A stretch of DNA of 24,660 nucleotides. Source: Phallusia fumigata. Its lineage: Eukaryota > Chordata > Ascidiacea > Phlebobranchia > Ascidiidae. The notes below the pieces were generated by a model. That model was not told the DNA's origin, made no database searches, and saw nothing but the letters and a program-made list of their open reading frames with translations. Each line of letters starts with the position of its first letter. Positions within the stretch are counted from its first letter, which is position 1. Below are positions 1 through 9,185 of the stretch, piece by piece. The stretch spans positions 4,927 through 29,586 of the forward strand of contig QXVZ01004911.1 in NCBI GenBank assembly GCA_008931825.1. Reading direction: 5' to 3'. The translations under genes were made by a program, and so were the position numbers.

Positions 1-54
1 CACCGGCAAGACGATTCTAAAGTTAACAGTTTTTTCGTTGCCAAAAACACATAC

Positions 55-164
55 CTTTCTCGAGACCATTCTCTCTCATGGCCTCTTCTCTCATACTGAT
101 CGCTTCTTTCCCTCTGGAATTTATCTCTTCTCTGCCTTTCCAGCTCATCTTCGCTGTCGCCCAT
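55..164 (-). CDS. SRRT: SRRT/ARS2 first coding exon (partial gene)
   Basis: On the minus strand an ATG at 164-162 opens 36 codons and ends at a consensus donor (AAAG|GTATGT, donor bases 54-49) in phase 2. The peptide begins MGDSEDELERQRRDKF and continues with RERSDQYERR, a charged Arg/Glu/Asp-rich start matching the N-terminus of SRRT/ARS2 (vertebrate form begins [20 protein letters not shown]). ARS2 is a nuclear cap-binding-complex partner that routes capped transcripts to processing, export or decay. Only this exon lies in the window; the rest runs off the left edge. A CAG acceptor-like site sits 4 nt before the ATG. The plus-strand frame over the same bases is a shadow. Family call is from the short but distinctive N-terminus alone. 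Confidence 0.75.
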
Positions 165-168
165 TTTT

Positions 169-170
169 CT
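169..170 (-). promoter_or_regulatory. Putative trans-splice acceptor of SRRT
   Basis: A T-rich tract (TTTTTCTTC) followed by CCAG lies directly upstream of the SRRT ATG, leaving a leader of only AAAA. This is the arrangement expected for a spliced-leader acceptor; it could instead be the acceptor of a 5'UTR intron. Confidence 0.4.
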
Positions 171-858
171 GGTTTTTGAAGAAAAATCGAAGGTGCAAGA
201 AAGCAAATCGGTTCGGGGAATCGACTCCGCTAACCAGCACGAGCAAAATAAAAACTCACAATGATTCACAAAAAAATTGTATGTTCAAACGCAAAATTAA
301 AAAAAAATGTTGGTCACACATGGCGTTAACTTGCAGTTTTAAAAGGTAAAATTAAAACTATTTTGCGTTTCAGCATGTACCCTTATACATATCATTTAAA
401 AAAATATTCTACTATATCTTTTCCGATTTCGATAATGTAGTATTTAACAGTTACAAAACCAAAATAGATTTTTACCAGATACAAAACCAAAGTAGATTAC
501 CTTTTAGCCTAGAACCAATTGTTATTTGTTTCTGCGTTTCTGCTCTGTTATGTCCTTATTTCTCGTACAAGGTATCGGTTTTGGGGGTTTTGTGTATGCC
601 AGCTGATTTGCGTCACAAGATTTGTGACGTTAGTTAATGTTTGCCATTAGCGTTTTAATACAGCTCTAAAAAAAGATTACAATCATTGGCCAACTGTTAT
701 GATCGTATGGTCAATACAACAACAAAACATTACATTAGGCTCGGTACAAACAAAATAACATTAAAGGGGACACAAACTGTAATTCCTGAAGCCTAATTAT
801 TACCTGTTTACGCATTTGCGTTGATGACACCATGTTTTCTTGTTTGTATTTGAAAGCC
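171..858. other. Upstream region of SRRT, no gene seen
   Basis: AT-rich sequence between the SRRT first exon and the exon-like frame at 859-1083. It should hold the SRRT promoter or outron. I see no convincing coding frame, RNA gene or repeat array. Confidence 0.5.
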
Positions 859-1083
859 CTATATAACTGTCAAACTAATAGAGCTGGTTTCCGGCAAGTG
901 TTGGTACTCGGCGAATTCCGTTGCGATTCTACCTGCTGACTCAGTTAGGCCCTTGCGCAAATTGCTGAGATTGATGTGCTGGAATCGCATTTCTTCCAAT
1001 ACTCGCAAAAGCAGGGCTAGTTCAAACAACGTCGAGATGTCTTCGTCGGCGTGGCGGAGTGAAACGAACGGTGGGTGTAGTAT
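859..1083 (-). CDS. Unrecognised exon-like frame, probable 3' end of a gene
   Basis: On the minus strand one frame is open for about 74 codons and ends at TAG (861-859). It has the composition of a helical protein: motifs LRHADEDISTLFELALLL and RVLEEMRFQHINLSNLRKGL, then RIATEFAEYQHLPE. I do not recognise the family. No good AG acceptor was found in this frame; an in-frame TAA lies just upstream at 86-84 of the 1000s, and the nearest CAG leads into that stop. The opposite strand is also open over much of the interval, but its translation is Ser/Arg/Asn-rich and less protein-like. It could be a terminal exon with an unusual acceptor, an exon damaged by a sequence error, or chance. Confidence 0.35.
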   Translation of the reverse strand: MLHPPFVSLRHADEDISTLFELALLLRVLEEMRFQHINLSNLRKGLTESAGRIATEFAEYQHLPETSSISLTVI

Positions 1084-1689
1084 TTATTGATTCCTGTTGA
1101 AAATATAGGCGCCTTTGGCTTTGATTTTTAACCGACTTTTGAGCGTTAATGTTAACAAAGATCTTTACCGCTGTTAGATGAAAATGCGTTGTGTGTAACA
1201 ATTAGCAGAAAATGGCCATTGTTAAAGAACATCCACTCGTTTGAGCTTCCCACAAAAGTAAGGTTTCAGATAAAGTTCTTCAATAAGAAAAAGGCTCTAG
1301 CTTGTTTAAATGTGCCTGAGGCAAAAAACAAAGTAGTGTGTAAAAAGCTTTCCTAATAGTGCAAGAAACAATGCATGTGATAAAAAGATGCATGATGTTT
1401 TGCTTAAGACTAATACTGTATGTAACTGGTTTTTCAGTTGGTACTAGGATATATTGTTTTTAAAATGTTTTTGTAAAAACTTGCTTGTAGTTTTTTGTTC
1501 ATTAAATGTCACACTTAGCAACAGTTGTGAAGGAATTATCAGAATGAAAAATGTTGTTTGGTCAAGTAAAAGTACTGGGTTTAAAAAAAATTTGTAGATC
1601 CTATGTAAGTCGATCACATAATGGTCTTTGTGGTAAAAAAATTAACTGATTTAGTCAATGACTAAAAATCAAGTATTACCCAGAGGAAT
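1084..1689. other. AT-rich contig end, no gene seen
   Basis: Low-complexity, AT-rich sequence up to the contig break. No coding frame, RNA gene or tandem repeat could be supported. Confidence 0.5.
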
Positions 1690-1690
1690 N
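1690..1690. other. Contig break (single n)
   Basis: A single n marks an assembly join. The sequence to its right starts abruptly inside a ClC intron duplicated from 4203 onward, so order and orientation across it are not trustworthy. Confidence 0.9.
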
Positions 1691-2425
1691 GACATATCCC
1701 CTTTTTCTTTTTTGGCACATAATTAATAATAATTAAATTTATGTCATTCTGGCACATGTTAAATAGTTTAGCAAATGTAAAATAGATGTTGATTTTGACA
1801 TTTAAGAAAAACTTTTAACATTGGTGTAGGGTTTCATTTGTAGTTTTACAGTGTTTGAATAACTTGGGTTGGCAATTTTCCCTGCAGAAAGGTGCTTGTC
1901 AATAACCTAAACTTAACCTAAATGTCACTATCTCATGTAACCATTATTAAAATGTAACTTGGTTGCAGGTCAGCTACTACTTTCCTATGAAGACTTTATG
2001 GAGATCGTTCTTCTGTGCTTTGACTGCAGCCTTCATTTTGCGATCAATCAATCCCTTCGGGACTTCACACCTTGTCATGTTTTATGTGACATACAACCGA
2101 CCATGGTTTCTCTTCGAACTCATACCATTTTCAATCATAGGAGTTCTTGGCGGGTTGTATGGTGCAGCATTTATTCATGCAAACTTGGCCTGGTGTAGAT
2201 TCAGGAAAACATCTAAGGTTTGTGTAAACACACAATACACACCTCTATTGAATGACATTTTTATATGAGCCTTCTGTCCACAATAAACCTCATTAAATAC
2301 AATGTAACTGTTGGTATTGATATTTATTTTAGCTCCATGAAAAAATGTCTGAACCAATTTAAACCCTGGTACATTTTTTATTTAGAGATGTACACATATT
2401 ATTTTAGCAAAATCATGTTTTACTT
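1691..2425 (+). repeat. Misplaced second copy of ClC exon-intron block 4203-4937
   Basis: These 735 bases repeat 4203-4937 at a fixed offset of 2512, and I saw no differences by eye. The copy carries one whole ClC exon (1969-2217, beginning [15 protein letters not shown]) with its acceptor and donor. It lies upstream of the exon for the ClC N-terminus, so it cannot be used in this order. Both ends coincide exactly with n characters, which points to a redundant contig placed in the scaffold rather than a genomic exon duplication. Confidence 0.85.
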
Positions 2426-2426
2426 N
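2426..2426. other. Contig break (single n)
   Basis: Right boundary of the duplicated block; the next contig begins here and holds the ordered 5' exons of the ClC gene. Confidence 0.9.
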
Positions 2427-2721
2427 GAGAAAAAAAATGTTTGACAAATATTCTAAAAAAATAGATCTGTTGGTTTAGGAGTTACTGGCAGAAACCTGTG
2501 TGTTTGTGATGCTTTTTATGCATACTTAGTTGCATATTTTAGATTTAAAATTTTTTAATTCTTATGTGCCATGTGTAAAAGATAACCAGAATTTTTCAGA
2601 TAAATACCATGTGGAACTTAAAGTTTCCAACTGTCAGCATTGTGTTTCTCATTAATGAAGAGGATGTGCAGCCACTCTAATCAATCCACAGACTGGAATC
2701 AATACATTTTTTTCTTTACAG

Positions 2722-5340
2722 CCATTGCCACTGAAAGAAGAGGCAAGTCTGGCACTGCAGTGTCCAGTCATTTACTGGAGGCACTAGATAGCTCAGAGGC
2801 AGGCATGGATGACATTGGTACCTATGATGATTTTCACACAATTGATTGGCTTAGGGAGATGTCCCGAAATCGTTTGCGACATCGACAGATTTTGTATGGC
2901 AAAAAGGAGTCTTTCTTTAAAACAATTAAAAGCTTACATGATGCCTGGTCTGGTTGGCTTGTTGTCCTCCTGGTTGGCTTAGCTGCAGGTAAGCATAATC
3001 TTAGTTTATTGTTTTGTGAAATAATTAAAAAATATTTATATCAGTTGCAAAAAGTTTTATGAAATACATAGATGATAGTTGAGTTTTTACAATACCTTTA
3101 GGTTATATTTAGTTTCATTGTTGTGTCTGCATCACATTTTTTTGCAAACCATACTGTACACTTTTGTAAAAAATGAAGATTGTACAACAGTTTTAAAATA
3201 ACAAGGTCTGTCAAAACATATAACTCTGCTGCATTACAGTATAGGCCCTGAAGATAAAAAACATTAGGCAGGCTTTAAGTCTGCATACAGTCATAAATAT
3301 TGCATGGACATGTGAAAACAGGCTCAACAATATTATTTTCAGGAACATGTGCTGGTATTATTGACATTGTGACAAAATGGCTTACTGACATCAAGATTGG
3401 AGTGTGCACGTTTGCATTTTATTTAAACAAGGAATCATGCTGCTGGATGTCAGAATCAAAGACGAGTTTAACTGATAACTGCACTCAGTGGAAAACTTGG
3501 TCTGAAATTTTTGGCATGACAGATAGTGTAAGAACAAGTTTTAAACAGCTAAATCTTGTGTCTGATTTATAACTTTTCTGGAATTTTTTACAGGACACAT
3601 CCTCAACATATGTTCTAAACTATTTTATTTACATTTTGATGGCAATACTGTTTTCATCATTAGCGGCATTGCTTGTAAAAGTCTTTGCACCCTATGCTTG
3701 TGGATCAGGTATACCAGAGGTGAGATTAACATGAAAGCTTTACCAAAAACTAAAGACCAAGAAAACTGTTTTGTGGCAAAATTTACTCTTTCAAAAATTT
3801 TTAAAATGAACATTGTAGCATTTTATTATATTATTGTCTGAACATTTTAAATAAACTGAATAGTAACACATGTGCTCATTTTATTTATATTTTGCTTTCC
3901 AGGTCAAAACAATATTGAGTGGTTTCATTATTAGGGGCTATTTGGGAAAATGGACATTGCTAATAAAATCAATGACAGCGCCATTAGCTGTGGCATCTAA
4001 CCTCAGCCTTGGGAAAGAGGGACCACTTGTGCACATTGCAGCATGTTGTGGAAATGTATTTGGCCATCTATTTCCCAAATATGCCAAAAATGAGGCAAAG
4101 AAAAGAGAAGTTTTGTCGGCTGCAGCAGCTGCTGGTGTTTCAGTGGCTTTCGGTGCACCAGTTGGTGGAGTTCTGTTTAGTTTGGAGGAGGTTGGTGCTT
4201 TTGACATATCCCCTTTTTCTTTTTTGGCACATAATTAATAATAATTAAATTTATGTCATTCTGGCACATGTTAAATAGTTTAGCAAATGTAAAATAGATG
4301 TTGATTTTGACATTTAAGAAAAACTTTTAACATTGGTGTAGGGTTTCATTTGTAGTTTTACAGTGTTTGAATAACTTGGGTTGGCAATTTTCCCTGCAGA
4401 AAGGTGCTTGTCAATAACCTAAACTTAACCTAAATGTCACTATCTCATGTAACCATTATTAAAATGTAACTTGGTTGCAGGTCAGCTACTACTTTCCTAT
4501 GAAGACTTTATGGAGATCGTTCTTCTGTGCTTTGACTGCAGCCTTCATTTTGCGATCAATCAATCCCTTCGGGACTTCACACCTTGTCATGTTTTATGTG
4601 ACATACAACCGACCATGGTTTCTCTTCGAACTCATACCATTTTCAATCATAGGAGTTCTTGGCGGGTTGTATGGTGCAGCATTTATTCATGCAAACTTGG
4701 CCTGGTGTAGATTCAGGAAAACATCTAAGGTTTGTGTAAACACACAATACACACCTCTATTGAATGACATTTTTATATGAGCCTTCTGTCCACAATAAAC
4801 CTCATTAAATACAATGTAACTGTTGGTATTGATATTTATTTTAGCTCCATGAAAAAATGTCTGAACCAATTTAAACCCTGGTACATTTTTTATTTAGAGA
4901 TGTACACATATTATTTTAGCAAAATCATGTTTTACTTTCTCTAGTTGGGAAAGATTCCAATTTTAGAAGTGATAGCTGTGACATTCATCACAGCCGCAGC
5001 CTCATATCCAAATCCTTACACAAGAATTGATGCCAGCTCTATGATTGCCAAACTGTTTAAAGAATGTGGTCATGTAATTGAAACCAATCTTTGTGACTAC
5101 CAGTACGGTGTAAGTAAAGTCATGATTCACATGCGTTTTCTTTCTATTATTTTTAAATACCATACAATACAGAAACCTAGCACCTTTTTTGTGCAGGCCA
5201 AAAATGGTTCAGCAATATTTTCATCAGAAAGAGATTTACCAAATGGTGACATCGGGAAGGGGTTGCAAACTGCGATTTGGCAGTTGGTCATTGCACTGCT
5301 TCTGAAATCTGTTATCACAGTCTTTACGTTTGGGCTCAAG
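2722..5340 (+). CDS. CLCN3: ClC-3/4/5-type chloride/proton exchanger, seven 5'-part exons
   Basis: Endosomal-lysosomal 2Cl-/H+ exchanger of the ClC-3/4/5 clade, which supports acidification and chloride loading of vesicles. Exons, all phase-compatible: 2722-2988, 3343-3527, 3594-3719, 3903-4190, 4481-4729, 4945-5109, 5197-5340. The N-terminal exon has [11 protein letters not shown] and DAWSGWLVV, closest to vertebrate ClC-3. Later exons carry the anion-filter motif GSGIPE, the gating-glutamate motif GKEGPLVH, and FSLEE followed by VSYYFP, which holds the internal proton glutamate. All three are intact, so transport rather than passive-channel chemistry is expected. Exon 2722 starts mid-codon, so a start exon is missing upstream. 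The last exon here ends at TVFTFGLK; the following pore exons (GLFIPS motif, helices N to R) are absent. A single clade ancestor of CLCN3/4/5 is likely in an invertebrate, so the symbol is approximate. Confidence 0.93.
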
Positions 5341-5558
5341 GTATGCCGATAAAAATAAAACAAATTATATTTTTGAGCTGTGAGCTTAGTCTGTAAATAT
5401 TTTATCAGTTCAGAGTGACTTTAAAATTATAGTTAGAGCTTTGAGCTCTTGACTTAGTATTTTGCGTCTTAGGTTAATCAAAAGTAAACTCACTAAAAAA
5501 TTTGAAGTTTTCGATGAAATGTAAACTTTTTTCTGTGAGGGCTTGCGTCTGAAACCAC
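5341..5558. other. ClC intron start, truncated by contig break
   Basis: Begins with a normal donor (GTATGC) and then AT-rich sequence to the n at 5559. The exons that should follow are missing from the window. Confidence 0.7.
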
Positions 5559-5559
5559 N
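5559..5559. other. Contig break (single n)
   Basis: Marks the point where the ordered ClC exons stop and an allele-like copy of earlier exons begins. Confidence 0.9.
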
Positions 5560-6379
5560 AACCTTTAGGTTATATTTAGTTTCATTGTTGTGTCTGCATC
5601 ACATTTTTTTGCAAACCATACTGTACACTTTTGTAAAAAATGAAGATTGTACAACAATTTTAAAATAACAAGGTCTGTCAAAACATATAACTCTGCTGCA
5701 TTACAGTAAAGGCCCTGAAGATAAAAAACATTAGGCAGGCTTTAAGTCTGCATACAGTCATAAATATTGCATGGACATGTGAAAACAGGCTCAACAATAT
5801 TATTTTCAGGAACATGTGCTGGTATTATTGACATTGTGACAAAATGGCTTACTGACATCAAGATTGGAGTGTGCACGTTTGCATTTTATTTAAACAAGGA
5901 ATCATGCTGCTGGATGTCAGAATCAAAGACGAGTTTAACTGATAACTGCACTCAGTGGAAAACTTGGTCTGAAATTTTTGGCATGACAGATAGTGTAAGA
6001 ACAAGTTTTAAACAGCTAAATCTTGTGTATGATTTATAACTTTTCTGGAATTTTTTACAGGACACATCCTCAACATATGTTCTAAACTATTTTATTTACA
6101 TTTTGATGGCAATACTGTTTTCATCATTAGCGGCATTGCTTGTAAAAGTCTTTGCACCCTATGCTTGTGGATCAGGTATACCAGAGGTGAGATTAACATG
6201 AAAGCTTTACCAAAAACTAAAGACCAAGAAAACTGTTTTGTGGCAAAATTTACTCTTTCAAAAATTTTTAAAATGAACATTGTAGCATTTTATTATATTA
6301 TTGTCTGAACATTTTAAATAAACTGAATAGTAACACATGTGCTCATTTTATTTATATTTTGCTTTCCAGGTCAAAACAA
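5560..6379 (+). repeat. Allele-like second copy of ClC block 3093-3912
   Basis: These 820 bases match 3093-3912 at a fixed offset of 2467, with about three internal substitutions seen by eye (for example 3190/5657 g to a, 3242/5709 t to a, 3562/6029 c to a), all intronic. It carries copies of two ClC exons (5810-5994 and 6061-6186) and stops 10 nt into a third. Both edges are n characters. A low substitution rate confined to introns and contig-bounded ends suggest the other haplotype inserted as a separate contig, not a functional duplication. Confidence 0.85.
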
Positions 6380-6380
6380 N
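6380..6380. other. Contig break (single n)
   Basis: Start of the largest contig in the window. The ClC pore exons are lost between the contigs flanking this point. Confidence 0.9.
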
Positions 6381-6504
6381 GCTGGGCATTTGGGAATTTT
6401 CCATTACATTTGCCATTAGGGAATTTTCCACCTTCTTTCTCCAAAAGTGCGCAAGGCTTTTTCCTGGTAATTTTTCCACAGTGACCAAAAACGTTCCTTT
6501 GCAG

Positions 6505-8105
6505 CAACGGACGTGATGCGGCCGCGACGGGGGGATCCCCCTCTACGTGTCGTCACGAAGGACGGGATGACGGTGGAGGATTTGGAAATGTTGGTGCGGT
6601 CGACAAACTACAACGGCTTTCCAGTGATCACGTCGCACGACTCGCAGCGTTTGGTCGGTTACCTTTACCGGCGAGATCTCATCTTTGCGTTAGGTAACTT
6701 AAGATGGTATTGCCCCATAAAGCACTGGCTCGATTTTTGTTTGTTTGTTTCATTTTTATCCTCGTGGGGGCGAAACAACGCCTGAATGCTTTGTGCTCAC
6801 AATGAGTCCACCGTCGAGCTGCCTGATTCATTGCAGTTCCGTTAGATCATTTTTCAGAGTTTATAATTTTTTGATGTTAGTGACTAAAATTTGGGTCAAC
6901 CCATCAGGTTCACTGGGAAACCCAAGTTACCGAGACAAAATTAACGTTACCATCATTGTATTATTCCCCATTTTAAGTTAGACCTTGTCGAGGCCAAAGA
7001 GAGGTTCTAAACTAACAATGCCTACGTATGGTTAGCACTTCACATGTGGTTTTAGTTGGTTTTCGTGGCCCTCGTTGCATGATAAATCAACATGTGTAAA
7101 GTACGTTTCATGCAAAAGCAGAAACGTAAACAGATCATCTTTCAAATCTAAAGAGTTCGTGAAACTGTTATTTTTGTTGCAGAAAATGCGCGGCTTCACA
7201 ACGAGAACGTCCTCAGCAACTCGAAGGTTTATTTCACCTTGCACGCACCGCCATCTGTTTCTTCCTCGAACGAGCCATCGCCGGTTCGCCTCTTTAACAT
7301 TGTCGATCTCAGTCCGATCACAATCACCGACCACACGCCCATGGAGATCGTAGTTGAAATCTTTTCCAAGTTGGGGATTCGGCAAGCTCTAGTGACGCAC
7401 AACGGGTAAGAGCGAAATGCAGCTGTCGGTATTGCAACCAACTTTAGTGCTTTTGCAAAATTCTCTTGAAGGATTTACTTTTCGAAACTGTTATGGCAAC
7501 AATATCCACGTAGAGTTTTTAATCAAATTAGCTAGAAATGGAAAAATGTTCGGTAAAATCCTTGTTAGTTTATATTTTTGCTTGATTTTTACGCAATGTG
7601 GTTGTTTTTGTGCAAATGCTAGCACGCGGAAGAATAAGTGGGAATGGTAAATATTATGTGCACGAAAAACTAGAACTGGTCGTCAATGTCGTTTGTACAT
7701 TTTGTATTATCGCCGTTATTTGTTTTTTGTATTTTTATTTGGCTTTCTTTTTTGTTTAGTTTTTAATGTGCTGTCTGTGGTGCCTAATATCTCTTATAAG
7801 GGGACATTCCATACAATACAAGAGTCAGTTATAAAGTTTCCCCAAACCTATAGATACAAACTACATCGAACTCTTTAAAATCCACCCTAAACCATATGTT
7901 TAGGCCCTTGATTACCTGAATGCAATACGTTTCTGTTTGTATCAGCAAATATGGTCGTTGTTACGCCCGCAGTCTGCCCTTACCTTCGATACTAATCTAA
8001 TTTGTTTTCAACAGCCGCCTGCTGGGGATTATTACCAAGAAGGACGTTCTTCGTCACATCGCGCAGCTTAACCAGCAAGATCCCGACTCGATCATGTTCA
8101 ACTAA
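6505..8105 (+). CDS. CLCN3: ClC-3/4/5-type exchanger, C-terminal CBS-domain exons
   Basis: Cytosolic C-terminus of the same family. Exons 6505-6693, 7183-7405 and 8015-8105 join in phase and end at TAA (8103-8105). They encode the tandem CBS domains that bind adenine nucleotide: [36 protein letters not shown], then [20 protein letters not shown] and [17 protein letters not shown], ending QDPDSIMFN, a near-perfect match to the vertebrate tail. About 130-140 residues of the pore are missing between this part and 5340. Codons here are distinctly G/C-ending, unlike the A/T-ending codons of the 5' exons, so it is possible, though less likely, that the two parts come from different ClC loci joined by the scaffold. 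Confidence 0.92.
6738..6860 (+). repeat. Dispersed repeat, copy A
   Basis: Intronic block that resembles 23926-24060. It has a TTTG-rich start and a shared core running from about 6776 to 6855 (ATGC-TTGTGCT, AGTCC-CCGT-GAGCT, CATTGCAGTTCC, TAGATCATT). Divergence looks like roughly a quarter of positions. No coding capacity; class unknown, perhaps a short non-autonomous transposon. Confidence 0.5.
7406..8014. other. Last ClC intron, nothing else seen
   Basis: T-rich intron with standard donor (GTAAGA) and acceptor (TTTTCAACAG). Frames in it are T-tract translations and show no protein character. Confidence 0.6.
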
Positions 8106-9094
8106 TTTTGATGTTTGTATGGTTTGTCGTCGATGGAGGTCGCCCGTGAGCCAGATGCAACAAGACGGAGCGCAAAGTACGGAAGTTGTAAATCTTGGTA
8201 TGCCACCGGATCCTGTATTTGAACCCAAGTGAACCCATATGCATTTGGGTGCAGAAGCTGTTTGTTTAGTGGACAAGCAATTTCTTTAACGTACAGTTTT
8301 ATGTTTACCTAGTAACAGCAGCACATGACAGTAAGCAAGGTTTTCGTACACCACTTGTCCCAACTGAATGTGCATCACTTCGTTTCTGTTATAAATGTGC
8401 AGTATTTTTCTACTTTTTAAATTCATCAAATACCGTTAGTAATATATACGTATATATTCACGTTTGTTGTTTCGATATTTATCGCATAAAATATTCTCGT
8501 TCTAGAGTCTATACCCGTTTAAATGTGTCCCGAAATGGCAAGAATTACACGTTGTGTGGAGTTCGAAGTTATATGTGTATTACTGTTATGCGTATGCAGT
8601 CTTAAATACTATCAAGTTGGATACTGACATACTTCGCGGATCTGAACATTACACTGAGAAACAGGTCGAATTACCTGTTTATTGTTCTTTCTCTCGCTCT
8701 CATAACAACAGGGAGCAAATTCGCCACTGTTGATCGTTAGTTTGTTGCCGCTACAATAAACAAATCGCCTCGACTACAATAATCAAATATTATTTACTTT
8801 GCTTAAAATAATTTAAGGGCTTTCTGCCGCGCGCTTTTGACAAGTCATCGTCGATTTGTTTTCAAGCTTCCTTCCGTGCAAACGCTTTCAAGTTGTGAAT
8901 GACGAAGTCAATTGTGTGAAAATGCTTTTGCTCGTTGTTACAACTTTTCCTTCGCTTCCACGCCTCTTCTCGTTTTACGTACACACAACGCAGTTTCTCA
9001 TGTACTTTGGTGCAACACAGAGAGCTTGGAATGTACCAGTCAAAACTACACAACGAACAACATGTTGTCGGTTGTCCTTGTTATGAGCCTTTGA
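8106..9094. other. ClC 3'UTR and intergenic sequence
   Basis: Non-coding AT-rich sequence after the ClC stop. A canonical AATAAA at 8755-8760 is a candidate ClC poly(A) signal, about 650 nt past the stop. No coding frame or RNA gene could be supported. Confidence 0.4.
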
Positions 9095-9185
9095 TTAAGC
9101 AACTGCTGCCCGGGATTCGAACTCTCGACCTTACGAATATAGCACGGTTGCACAATCCACTCAACCAACACGGTGACCAACACTA
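9095..9185 (-). repeat. tRNA-derived SINE-like element or tRNA pseudogene
   Basis: Read on the minus strand this contains a pol III A box (TGGTTGAGTGG), a D-arm-like GGTT...AACC pairing, and a near-consensus B box within GAGAGTTCGAATCCCGGG, at normal tRNA spacing. The T stem pairs badly and the acceptor ends do not pair, so it is not a working tRNA. A tRNA-derived SINE head is the best reading; I could not define the tail or target-site duplication. Confidence 0.6.

Noticed and set aside
38-349. Plus-strand 103-codon frame at the left edge
   Set aside because: It overlaps the minus-strand SRRT exon and its translation is Phe/Lys-rich without domain character, ending in A-tract translation.
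1969-2217. A ClC exon duplication creating an alternative exon
   Set aside because: The copy lies before the N-terminal exon and its edges match contig breaks exactly, so an assembly artefact explains it better.
9095-9185. Functional tRNA gene on the minus strand
   Set aside because: The T stem and acceptor stem do not pair, although A and B boxes are good.
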